Positions 1 through 8,051 of a stretch of DNA of 64,000 nucleotides are shown here, piece after piece. The position numbers and the translations under genes were made by a program. Position 1 is the first letter of the stretch, and each line of letters begins with the position of its first letter. A model generated the notes under the pieces. It saw nothing but the letters and a program-made list of their open reading frames with translations. It did no database searches and was not told where the DNA came from. Where the stretch lies: assembly GCF_007997385.1 (NCBI RefSeq), contig NZ_VOSC01000012.1:620001-684000 (forward strand), read 5' to 3'. The DNA comes from Seonamhaeicola algicola. GTDB taxonomy: Bacteria > Bacteroidota > Bacteroidia > Flavobacteriales > Flavobacteriaceae.

Positions 1-2
1 CC

Positions 3-1211
3 ATTAGGCAAATTTTAAAAGGGAATTTTAAAGATTCATTACAACAATTTAAACAGCAAATGAAACAACTTGCTGAAAAAATGTTGTTTGAAGAAGCTCA
101 AAAAATAAAAGAAAAAATTGAGGTTTTAGAAAACTATCAAGCACGTTCAACCATTGTAAACCCTAAAATTAGCAATGTTGATGTGTTTTCAATTATGAGT
201 GATGAAACCTATGGTTATATTAATTTCTTGCAGTTATCTTACGGTTCAATAATTAGGTCGCATACCTTAGAAATTAAAAAGAAGCTTGATGAAACTGATG
301 AAGAATTGCTAACATTAGCAATTACCGAAATTAGGCAACGTTTTCATTCAAAATCAAAAGAAATTTACGTACCTTTTAAAGTACAATTAGGTGAAAACAT
401 AAAGGTTACAGTGCCAAAACTTGGTGATAAAAAGCATATTTTAGATTTATCTCTACGCAACGCAAAATATTACCGTATGGAGCGTTTTAAACAAGATAAA
501 ATTGTTGATCCTGATAGGCATGCTAACCGTATTATGGCGCAAATGAAAGCCGATTTACGTTTGCATGAAGAACCGCGCCATATTGAGTGTTTTGATAATT
601 CAAACATACAAGGAACCAATCCTGTAGCAGCTTGTGTAGTATTTAAAAACGGTAAACCTAGTAAAAAAGATTACAGGCATTTTAATATAAAAACAGTAGA
701 AGGTCCTGATGATTTTGCTTCAATGGAAGAAGTGGTTTATAGGCGTTACAAACGTTTGTTAGATGAAGATAAACCATTGCCTCAACTTATAATTATTGAT
801 GGTGGAAAAGGGCAACTATCTTCTGCATTAAAAAGTTTAGATGTTTTGGGGTTACGTGGTAAAATAGCAATTATTGGTATAGCAAAACGTTTAGAGGAAT
901 TGTTTTATCCAAATGACCCAATTCCATTATATTTAGATAAAAAAAGCGAAACGTTAAAAATAATTCAGCAATTACGTAATGAAGCACACCGTTTTGGTAT
1001 AGAGCATCATAGAAATAGGCGAAGTAAAAATGCGCTAAATACAGAGTTGGAAACTATTCCTGGTATTGGCGAAAAAACAGTTGTTGAGCTATTAAGGCAT
1101 TTTAAATCGGCTAAACGAGTTGCCAATGCTAAATTAGATGAGCTTGAGGGTGTTGTAGGTAATTCAAGAGCCGAAAAAGTATATAATTATTATCATGAGC
1201 AAAAACGTTGA
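3..1211 (+). CDS. uvrC: UvrABC system protein C, 3' part (5' end outside window)
   Basis: Subunit of the UvrABC nucleotide-excision repair nuclease that makes the dual incisions around a lesion. The reading frame is open to base 3 with no start, so the N-terminal GIY-YIG nuclease domain lies upstream of the window. Visible parts in order: the UVR helical hairpin that contacts UvrB (KMLFEEAQKIKEKIEVL), the RNase H-like C-terminal nuclease domain with ECFDNSNIQGT and IIIDGGKGQL supplying acidic catalytic residues and a downstream FGIEHHR segment, then tandem helix-hairpin-helix DNA binding (IPGIGEKTVVELL) at the C terminus. The first Met in this frame, at base 60, is internal. Identity is secure from these motifs. 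Confidence 0.97.
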   Translation: MRQILKGNFKDSLQQFKQQMKQLAEKMLFEEAQKIKEKIEVLENYQARSTIVNPKISNVDVFSIMSDETYGYINFLQLSYGSIIRSHTLEIKKKLDETDEELLTLAITEIRQRFHSKSKEIYVPFKVQLGENIKVTVPKLGDKKHILDLSLRNAKYYRMERFKQDKIVDPDRHANRIMAQMKADLRLHEEPRHIECFDNSNIQGTNPVAACVVFKNGKPSKKDYRHFNIKTVEGPDDFASMEEVVYRRYKRLLDEDKPLPQLIIIDGGKGQLSSALKSLDVLGLRGKIAIIGIAKRLEELFYPNDPIPLYLDKKSETLKIIQQLRNEAHRFGIEHHRNRRSKNALNTELETIPGIGEKTVVELLRHFKSAKRVANAKLDELEGVVGNSRAEKVYNYYHEQKR

Positions 1212-1257
1212 TAACTTACACGTAATCATAAAATTTAAACCATATAAAATATAAAGT

Positions 1258-3501
1258 TTGAAAAAAGCACTGTCAATATTATTAGTGTTGTTTGTTTTTG
1301 TTTCCGCGAAAGCGCAAACAGATACATTAAAACATAAAAAACCTAAAATAGGTTTGGTGTTAAGTGGTGGCGGTGCAAAAGGGCTGGCGCACATTGGTGT
1401 TTTAAAAGTTATTGATAGCCTTGGTATACATATTGATTATGTGTCTGGTTCAAGTATGGGGGCCATTGTTGGCTCTTTGTACGCGGCAGGTTATTCGGGT
1501 AAACAGCTTGATTCTATTTTTGTTGAAGCCGATTTTGATAAAATTATTACTGATGATTTACCAAGAGCTTCAAAAGATTTTTTTGAACGTAATAATGATG
1601 AGCGGTACGCAATAAAACTACCTTTTAACGATTTTAAATTAAAATTACCATCGGCGCTTTCAAGAGGGCAAAACGCCTATAATTTGTTGCTAAAATTACA
1701 TTTGCACACTAACGAAATTGAAGATTTCACCAAACTGCCAGTGCCATTTTTTTGTATAGCAACCAATATGGAAACAGGTAAGCAAATTCAGTTAGAGTCT
1801 GGTAATTTAACCCAAAGTGTTATGGCAAGTGGTGCCTTGCCTACCTTGTTTCAGCCGGTAGCTTTAAATGATAACCTTTTAATTGATGGCGGTGTGGTTA
1901 ATAATTATCCAGTTGATGAGCTACGAGCTAAAGGAATGGATGTAATTATTGGTGTTGATGTGCAAGATGGTTTAATGGATAGAACACAATTAACATCGGC
2001 ACCCGATGTGTTATTGCAAATAAATAACTTTCGCACTATTAAAGATATGGAAGTTAAAAGTAAAAAAACAGACATTTATATAAAACCAGATATAAAAGGT
2101 TATAGCGTGGTTTCTTTTGATGCAGGAAAAGAAATTATTGCCCTAGGAGAAGAGGCTTGTAATGCACAATTAAACCAATTAAAAGCATTGAGTAATTTAA
2201 GTGATAAGCAACATTCAAAAGAAAAAATAAAACCACACTTACAGGACAGTGTTTTAATTAATAATATAAAAATTAATGGTTTAAATAACTACACGCGTTC
2301 ATATGTTTTAGGTAAATTAAAAATTAAAAGCAATGAAAAAATTAGTTATGAAAGATTAACAAATGGTATTAATAACATAGTAGCCACAAATAATTTTGAT
2401 GCTTTTGAATATCAATTAAAAACATCAAAAAATAAAAATGGGTATGATTTTTTTGCAAATGTAAAAGAAACTCAAAACACAACATTTTTAAAATTTGGTT
2501 TGCATTATGATGATTTGTACAAAAGTGGAGCACTTTTAAATGTTACAAAAAAACGCTTTCTGTTTAAAAATGATATTGCTTCGTTTGATGTGGTTTTGGG
2601 TGATAATATTCGCTATAAATTTGATTATTTAATAGACAAAGGTTTTTATTGGAGTATAGGTTTACGCTCTAGTTTCAGTCATTTTAATAAAAATATAACA
2701 GCCTCATTGTTATTAAATGATACTGAAATTGATGCCATGGGCTTAAATAAAATAGGTGTTGAGTTACAAGACCAAACCAATCAGTTTTACTTACAAACAC
2801 TTTTTAGAAAAGACTTTGCCCTAAGTATTGGAGCAGAACATAAACGTTTAGAAATAACATCTGAAACATTGGCAACCAACAATGTTGATGAAGAGTTTGT
2901 TTTTGAAAACACTGATTATTTTAGTTTTTATAGTAATTTAAAACTAGACACCTATGATGATAAGTATTTTCCTAAAAATGGTGTGTATTTTAATGGCGAT
3001 TTGCATTGGTACTTATACGCATCGCATTTTAATAAAACGTTTGACGCTTTCAGCATTGCTAAAGCAGATATAGGGTATGCTTTTAGTATAACCGATAAAT
3101 TGGCAGTAAATTTAAAATCTGGAGGAGGCTTTAAATTAGGCGATAAAACTACCCAAACTCTAGATTTTGCTTTGGGTGGTTACGGTAATAATTTAATTAA
3201 CAATTTTGTGCCGTTTTTAGGGTATGATTTTATTTCATTAACAGGAAATAGTTACGTTAAAGCTTATGCGGGTTTAGATTATAATTGGCTTAAAAAACAC
3301 CACATAACTTTAGAAGCTAATTGGGCAAATATTGATGATGATATTTTTGATACAGGCGAGTGGTTTACGCTGCCAGATTACCGTGGTTACGCCTTAGGTT
3401 ACGCTGTTGATACGTTTGTTGGCCCAATTCAAGTAAAGTATAGTTACTCACCAGAGCAAACTAAAGGATTTTGGTATTTTACTTTAGGTTTTTGGTTTTA
3501 A
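1258..3501 (+). CDS. Patatin-like phospholipase with C-terminal outer-membrane barrel
   Basis: Predicted secreted serine phospholipase/esterase of the bacterial patatin family. Residues 1-19 form a Sec signal peptide ending AKA-Q. The patatin domain follows at about 30-320, with the oxyanion-hole loop SGGGAKG (36-42), nucleophile motif GSSMG (Ser66) and the dyad partner DGG (Asp210). Residues about 330-400 look like a POTRA-type domain, and the remainder is an alternating-strand beta-barrel ending in the aromatic tail FWF, as in the Bam-dependent patatin autotransporters (PlpD, type Vd). The start must be TTG: an in-frame TAA lies two codons upstream and the signal peptide begins immediately. 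It lies 46 bases after uvrC on the same strand. Substrate is unknown. Confidence 0.88.
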   Translation: MKKALSILLVLFVFVSAKAQTDTLKHKKPKIGLVLSGGGAKGLAHIGVLKVIDSLGIHIDYVSGSSMGAIVGSLYAAGYSGKQLDSIFVEADFDKIITDDLPRASKDFFERNNDERYAIKLPFNDFKLKLPSALSRGQNAYNLLLKLHLHTNEIEDFTKLPVPFFCIATNMETGKQIQLESGNLTQSVMASGALPTLFQPVALNDNLLIDGGVVNNYPVDELRAKGMDVIIGVDVQDGLMDRTQLTSAPDVLLQINNFRTIKDMEVKSKKTDIYIKPDIKGYSVVSFDAGKEIIALGEEACNAQLNQLKALSNLSDKQHSKEKIKPHLQDSVLINNIKINGLNNYTRSYVLGKLKIKSNEKISYERLTNGINNIVATNNFDAFEYQLKTSKNKNGYDFFANVKETQNTTFLKFGLHYDDLYKSGALLNVTKKRFLFKNDIASFDVVLGDNIRYKFDYLIDKGFYWSIGLRSSFSHFNKNITASLLLNDTEIDAMGLNKIGVELQDQTNQFYLQTLFRKDFALSIGAEHKRLEITSETLATNNVDEEFVFENTDYFSFYSNLKLDTYDDKYFPKNGVYFNGDLHWYLYASHFNKTFDAFSIAKADIGYAFSITDKLAVNLKSGGGFKLGDKTTQTLDFALGGYGNNLINNFVPFLGYDFISLTGNSYVKAYAGLDYNWLKKHHITLEANWANIDDDIFDTGEWFTLPDYRGYALGYAVDTFVGPIQVKYSYSPEQTKGFWYFTLGFWF

Positions 3502-3644
3502 CCAATTATTATGAAAAAAATATTAGTTTTTTTACGATATTTGTAATGTTATGATACTTTATTTTAAAGATTTATTACAATTTCTACACTACCTTATCAA
3601 GAGAAATCCTGAATAAGCCCGCTTTTTTTGTATATTTAATAGGT

Positions 3645-3671
3645 AACATGTAAAGTTAATATTTACATGTT
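3645..3671. promoter_or_regulatory. Perfect 10-bp inverted repeat upstream of hmgA (candidate operator)
   Basis: The half-sites AACATGTAAA and TTTACATGTT are perfect inverted copies separated by 7 bases, with the right edge 42 bases before the hmgA ATG. The inner half-sites TGTAAA and TTTACA equal those of the known TyrR/PhhR box, but the spacer is 7 rather than 6. A TTTG at 3627-3630 lies about where a -33 element would place a -7 element over the left half-site, which would suit repression. Function is inferred only from position and symmetry. Confidence 0.45.
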
Positions 3672-3713
3672 TATCAACCAGCGCTAATTTTTTCACATTT
3701 AAAAAATTAAAGT

Positions 3714-4871
3714 ATGCCTTTTTATCATAAATTAGGAAGCATTCCGCATAAACGCCATATACAATTTAAAAAACCAGACGGCAGTTTATATTATGAGCAG
3801 CTTTTTGGTACTATTGGTTTTGATGGTATGTCAACCAACAGCTACCATGAGCAACGCCCAACACAAGTAAAAGAAATAAAAAAACAATACAGTGTTGCAC
3901 CCAAAATAGCCTTAAAAAACAACATAAAATCATACCGTTTTAAAGGCTTTAAAGTAACACCCGAAAACGATTTTTTAGAAAGCCGAAAAACCGTTTTAGT
4001 AAATTCAGATTGTGCTATTGTATTAGCAGCACCTAAACAATCAACCAAAAATTATTTTTATAAAAATACAGATGCAGATGAGCTTATTTTTGTTCACAAA
4101 GGCACTGGTAAATTACGCACTATGTTGGGTAATTTAAATTTTAAGTACGGCGATTATTTACTAATACCACGCGGCGTAATCTATAAAATAGATTTTGATA
4201 CAGAAGATAACAGGCTTTTCATTGTAGAATCACACCGCCCCATTTATACACCAAAACGCTATCGTAACTGGTTTGGGCAATTACTAGAACATGCCCCATT
4301 TTGTGAGCGCGATATACGCAGGCCACAAGAGCTTGAAACCTACAATGAAAACGGAGACTTTACCATAAAAGTAAAAAAACAAGGCGATATTATAGAAATG
4401 GTTTACGCATCGCACCCATTTGATGTTGTTGGGTACGATGGTTACAACTATCCGTATGCCTTTTCAATTCATGATTTTGAGCCTATAACAGGCCGCATCC
4501 ATCAACCACCACCAGTACACCAAACCTTTGAAACAGATGCCTTTGTGGTGTGTAGTTTTGTACCGCGTTTGTATGACTATCATCCGCTATCCATTCCGGC
4601 ACCATACAACCATAGCAATATAGATTCTGATGAGGTTTTATATTATGTTGATGGCGATTTTATGAGTAGAAATGATGTAGAAGCTGGCCATATTTCACTA
4701 CATCCAGCAGGTATTCCGCATGGGCCACACCCAGGCGCTACAGAGCGCAGTATTGGTAAACAAAAAACCGAAGAATTAGCCGTTATGGTTGATACCTTCA
4801 AGCCTTTAATGGTAACAGAAGAAGCCATGAAAATTGCCGATGAAAGCTATCATAAATCATGGTTAGAGTAA
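3714..4871 (+). CDS. hmgA: Homogentisate 1,2-dioxygenase
   Basis: Fe(II) ring-cleavage dioxygenase that converts homogentisate to maleylacetoacetate in tyrosine/phenylalanine degradation, in the cytoplasm. At 385 residues it is shorter than the roughly 440-residue proteobacterial and eukaryotic enzymes, as is common in this phylum. Cupin-fold signatures are HQPPPVHQTFE (263-273), with probable iron ligands His300 and Glu307 (PYNHSNIDSDE) and His336 (GIPHGPHPG). Next on the same strand is hppD, the preceding pathway step, after a 113-base spacer holding a structured repeat. Maleylacetoacetate isomerase and fumarylacetoacetase are not in the window. A palindrome at 3645-3671 may control it. Confidence 0.95.
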   Translation: MPFYHKLGSIPHKRHIQFKKPDGSLYYEQLFGTIGFDGMSTNSYHEQRPTQVKEIKKQYSVAPKIALKNNIKSYRFKGFKVTPENDFLESRKTVLVNSDCAIVLAAPKQSTKNYFYKNTDADELIFVHKGTGKLRTMLGNLNFKYGDYLLIPRGVIYKIDFDTEDNRLFIVESHRPIYTPKRYRNWFGQLLEHAPFCERDIRRPQELETYNENGDFTIKVKKQGDIIEMVYASHPFDVVGYDGYNYPYAFSIHDFEPITGRIHQPPPVHQTFETDAFVVCSFVPRLYDYHPLSIPAPYNHSNIDSDEVLYYVDGDFMSRNDVEAGHISLHPAGIPHGPHPGATERSIGKQKTEELAVMVDTFKPLMVTEEAMKIADESYHKSWLE

Positions 4872-4880
4872 TTTTTTTAA

Positions 4881-4956
4881 GAAGCTATTTCCCGCTATCC
4901 GCTATATCTTTTTCTCGTACCTCAAAAAAGGATGCCGCTGCTATCGGGGCTAAAAA
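4881..4956 (+). repeat. Intergenic repeat, copy 1 (REP-like), between hmgA and hppD
   Basis: Two GC-richer boxes, TTCCCGCTATCC and CTATCGGGGCTAAAAA, flank TATCTTTTT and AAAAAGGATGCCG, with a variable centre. The same ordered boxes recur on the minus strand at 32041-32156. The inner T-rich and A-rich boxes can pair as a hairpin. Both copies lie in spacers between co-oriented genes and run in the direction of transcription. Function is unknown. Confidence 0.75.
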
Positions 4957-4984
4957 CAAATCAACAAAAAACAGATAAATAATT

Positions 4985-6145
4985 ATGAGTAAACATATAG
5001 AATCAGTAAACTACGGTTTAGAAAAAATATTTGAAGGCGCACAAGATTTTTTACCACTTCTTGGTACAGATTATGTAGAGCTTTACGTAGGTAACGCAAA
5101 ACAAGCAGCACATTATTATAAAACAGCTTTTGGGTTTCAATCATTTGCCTATAAAGGTTTAGAAACTGGTAGTAAAGACACTGTTTCATACGTATTAAAA
5201 CAAGATAAAATTCGTTTAGTTTTAACCACACCGCTAAATTCTAAAAATACAATAAATGAGCATATAGTAAAACATGGCGATGGTGTAAAAGTAATAGCAC
5301 TTTGGGTAGAAGATGCCAGAAAAGCTTATAACGAAACAACTAGCCGAGGCGCAAAATCATACATTGAGCCTTACGAGGAAACAGATGAACATGGTCAGGT
5401 TGTAAAAGCAGGTATTTACACCTACGGAGAAACCGTGCATATGTTTGTAGAACGTAAAAATTACAACGGTGTATTTATGCCAGGGTTTGTAACTTGGGAG
5501 TCTGATTATAAACCAGAACCTTTGGGTTTAAAATACGTAGATCATATGGTTGGTAACGTTGGTTGGGGCCAAATGAATACCTGGGTTAAATGGTATGAAG
5601 ACGTTATGGGCTTTGAAAACTTTTTATCATTTGATGATAAGCAAATACACACAGAGTATTCGGCACTAATGAGTAAAGTAATGAGTAATGGTAATGGGCG
5701 CATAAAATTTCCAATAAATGAACCTGCCGAAGGTAAAAAACGTTCGCAAATTGAAGAATATTTAGATTTTTATGAAAGTGCAGGCGTGCAGCATATAGCC
5801 GTAGCTACAGATGATATTATTAAAACCATAAAAGGTATGCGTGCAAGAGGTGTAGAGTTTTTATCAACACCACCCGATGCTTATTATGAGGCGGTGCCTG
5901 AGCGTTTACTAACGCACAACCATGAATTACGTGAAGATATTGAAACCCTAAAAAGTTTGGGTATAATGATTGATGCTGATGAGGAAGGTTACTTACTTCA
6001 AATTTTTACAAAACCAGTACAAGATAGGCCAACCTTATTTTTTGAAATTATACAACGCATGGGCGCACGTGGTTTTGGTGCAGGTAACTTTAAAGCACTT
6101 TTTGAGTCTATTGAAAGAGAACAAGCAAAACGCGGTACTTTGTAA
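4985..6145 (+). CDS. hppD: 4-hydroxyphenylpyruvate dioxygenase
   Basis: Fe(II)-dependent enzyme that converts 4-hydroxyphenylpyruvate to homogentisate, the substrate of the upstream hmgA product. Two VOC (glyoxalase-fold) modules are visible, at about 25-160 and 180-360. The facial triad is His187 (YVDHMVGN), His270 (VQHIAVAT) and Glu354 (LFFEIIQR), and the C-terminal helix that closes the active site reads GFGAGNFKALFESIE. Length (386) is normal. With hmgA it forms the core of tyrosine catabolism. A strong hairpin terminator follows at 6171, so it is probably the last gene of that unit. Confidence 0.97.
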   Translation: MSKHIESVNYGLEKIFEGAQDFLPLLGTDYVELYVGNAKQAAHYYKTAFGFQSFAYKGLETGSKDTVSYVLKQDKIRLVLTTPLNSKNTINEHIVKHGDGVKVIALWVEDARKAYNETTSRGAKSYIEPYEETDEHGQVVKAGIYTYGETVHMFVERKNYNGVFMPGFVTWESDYKPEPLGLKYVDHMVGNVGWGQMNTWVKWYEDVMGFENFLSFDDKQIHTEYSALMSKVMSNGNGRIKFPINEPAEGKKRSQIEEYLDFYESAGVQHIAVATDDIIKTIKGMRARGVEFLSTPPDAYYEAVPERLLTHNHELREDIETLKSLGIMIDADEEGYLLQIFTKPVQDRPTLFFEIIQRMGARGFGAGNFKALFESIEREQAKRGTL

Positions 6146-6170
6146 AAACGCTTGTAAATAAAAAAGTTAA

Positions 6171-6206
6171 AAAACGCCTTCAATGTGGTTTTGAAGGCGT
6201 TTTTTA
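6171..6206 (+). terminator. Rho-independent terminator after hppD
   Basis: A perfect 13-bp stem (AAAACGCCTTCAA at 6171-6183 with TTGAAGGCGTTTT at 6191-6203), loop of 7, followed by a T run. It lies 25 bases after the hppD stop. Confidence 0.92.
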
Positions 6207-6263
6207 TGTAACAAATTATCGTTAAGAACTTCTTACATAAAACAAGCTATATTGTTTTTTTTA

Positions 6264-6271
6264 TATTTTTG
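6264..6271 (+). promoter_or_regulatory. Candidate -7 element before the DUF3108/kynA unit
   Basis: TATTTTTG matches the Bacteroidota -7 consensus TAnnTTTG, 77 bases before the ATG at 6349 and just after the hppD terminator. No convincing TTTG -33 box at the usual 19-base spacing was found, so support is partial. Confidence 0.35.
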
Positions 6272-6348
6272 GAATAGTAATTGTAAATTCAGTAGATATA
6301 ACAATAAAAAATGCTTTAAAAAGTTAATAACATAACCCCACAGTCATC

Positions 6349-7128
6349 ATGAAAAAAACACTACTTATTATAATTACAATGTGCTGTATGCAAATGGTAA
6401 CTTCACAAGAGTCGTCATTTGGAGATGGCGAGTGGTTTAAATTTAGAATGAGTTACAGTAATTTTTTAAAAGCAGGTAATGCCACACTTACTGTAATTGA
6501 TACTAAGCTAGATAACAAAGATGTTTACCATGTTGTTGGTAAAGGCTGGACAACCGGTATGATAAAATGGTTTTTTAAAGTAAAAGATAGATATGAAAGC
6601 TATTTTGATAAAAAAACACTGTTGCCTTATAAATTTGTAAGAAATATTGATGAAGGTGGATATACCAAAGATATTGAAATAGACTTTGATCAAGTAAATC
6701 ATAAAGCCCACGTAAACGACAAAAAACATAAAAAAAAGTATGTTTTAGATACCAGACCCAACATACAAGATATGGTATCAACATTTTATTATTTAAGAAA
6801 TAACTTAAAAACTGATAATTTAAAAATTGGAGATGAGGTTAGAGTTGATATGTTTTTTGATAAAGAAAACTATGGCTTTAAATTAAGATATTTAGGCGAA
6901 GAAATTATTGATACAGATTTTGGCGAGGTTGAATCTCTAAAATTCAGGCCTTATGTTATGGCAGGTCGTGTGTTTAAAGAGGAAGAAAGTTTAACACTTT
7001 GGGTTTCAAAAGACAAAAATAAAGTACCTTTGCGTATAAAAGCAGATTTGGCTGTAGGATCGTTAAGAGCAGATTTAGATGCCTTTAAAGGTTTAAAGCA
7101 TCCCTTCAAAATAGTAGTGAAAAATTAA
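6349..7128 (+). CDS. DUF3108 domain-containing secreted protein
   Basis: A 259-residue exported protein with a Sec signal peptide (MKKTLLIIITMCCMQMVTS, then Q). The mature part is beta-rich and matches the DUF3108 pattern: an early FGDGEWFKFRMSY block, a central segment with YESYFDKKTLLPYKF and a late SLTLWVSKD block, as in proteins thought to fold like LolA/LolB-type half-barrels. Its function is not established. The stop overlaps the kynA start by one base (TAATG), so the two are probably translationally coupled, though a direct functional link to tryptophan degradation is not evident. Confidence 0.8.
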   Translation: MKKTLLIIITMCCMQMVTSQESSFGDGEWFKFRMSYSNFLKAGNATLTVIDTKLDNKDVYHVVGKGWTTGMIKWFFKVKDRYESYFDKKTLLPYKFVRNIDEGGYTKDIEIDFDQVNHKAHVNDKKHKKKYVLDTRPNIQDMVSTFYYLRNNLKTDNLKIGDEVRVDMFFDKENYGFKLRYLGEEIIDTDFGEVESLKFRPYVMAGRVFKEEESLTLWVSKDKNKVPLRIKADLAVGSLRADLDAFKGLKHPFKIVVKN

Positions 7129-8051
7129 TGGGTTCAAAAGTAAATATAACCAACCAACTTAATGAAAAATATAAGGCTATAGACCAAGATTTAAATGATC
7201 ATTTAGAAGGTCTTTTACATAGCAAACCTATTACTTACTGGGATTATATTCATACAGATGCACTTTTAAACCTGCAATTACCGCGTACTAATTTTCCTGA
7301 TGAAATGGTATTTATAATGTACCATCAAATTACAGAGTTGCTCTTTAAAATGATACTTACTGAAATTGAGCAAGTAGCAAAAAGTAACCAAATAACCGAA
7401 GCGGTTTTTACTGATAAAATAATGCGCATAAGCCGTTATTTTGATGTGCTTACATCATCATTCAGTATTATGAAAGATGGCATGAGTATAGAACAGTACA
7501 ATCAATTTAGGCAAACCTTAATACCTGCAAGTGGTTTTCAAAGTGCCCAGTACCGTAAAATTGAATTTGCTTCAACTGAATTAATCAATCTAATTGATAA
7601 ACGATTTAGGGCAGATTTTAATACAGAAACATCGTATGAAAATGCTTTTGAATACTTGTATTGGCAAGCCGCCGGTAAAGATTTCAAAACAGGTAAAAAA
7701 ACCTATACTTTAACAGTTTTTGAAGCACAATATAAAGAAGAGTTTCTTAGATTTAGCAAATTTTATAAAACAAATAATCTTTGGTCTAAATTTAAAAGTT
7801 TACCAAAAAAATCACAACAAAATAAAGCGCTAGTAGAAGCTATGCGCCATTATGATTTTACCGTTAATGTAAAATGGGTTATGGCGCATTACAACACCGC
7901 TAACCATTATTTAAATATAGGCGGAAAAACAGCTGAAGCTACTGGTGGTAGTGAGTGGGTAAAATATATGCATCCAAAATATCAAAAAAGAATATTTTTT
8001 CCAGAATTATGGACAACAAAAGAAATAGAGGCGTGGGGAACAAATATTTAG
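7128..8051 (+). CDS. kynA: Tryptophan 2,3-dioxygenase
   Basis: Haem enzyme that opens the indole ring of L-tryptophan to N-formylkynurenine, the first step of the kynurenine pathway. It is all-helical and 307 residues long, near the usual bacterial size. Diagnostic segments are YWDYIHTDALLNLQ (substrate pocket), FIMYHQITELLFKMI with His66 on the distal side, and near the C terminus AHYNTANHY, with His254 the likely proximal haem ligand, followed by EATGGSEWVKYM, the counterpart of the family GTGGSSG loop. It starts inside the stop codon of the DUF3108 gene, and its 3' end overlaps the M23 lipoprotein gene by 43 bases. It extends the tyrosine-degradation neighbourhood to tryptophan. Confidence 0.95.
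   Translation: MGSKVNITNQLNEKYKAIDQDLNDHLEGLLHSKPITYWDYIHTDALLNLQLPRTNFPDEMVFIMYHQITELLFKMILTEIEQVAKSNQITEAVFTDKIMRISRYFDVLTSSFSIMKDGMSIEQYNQFRQTLIPASGFQSAQYRKIEFASTELINLIDKRFRADFNTETSYENAFEYLYWQAAGKDFKTGKKTYTLTVFEAQYKEEFLRFSKFYKTNNLWSKFKSLPKKSQQNKALVEAMRHYDFTVNVKWVMAHYNTANHYLNIGGKTAEATGGSEWVKYMHPKYQKRIFFPELWTTKEIEAWGTNI

Noticed and set aside
3511-3546. Short frame of 11 codons starting ATG AAA AAA between patatin and hmgA
   Set aside because: Too short and isolated; looks like the start of a signal peptide by chance in A/T-rich sequence, with no downstream gene in frame.
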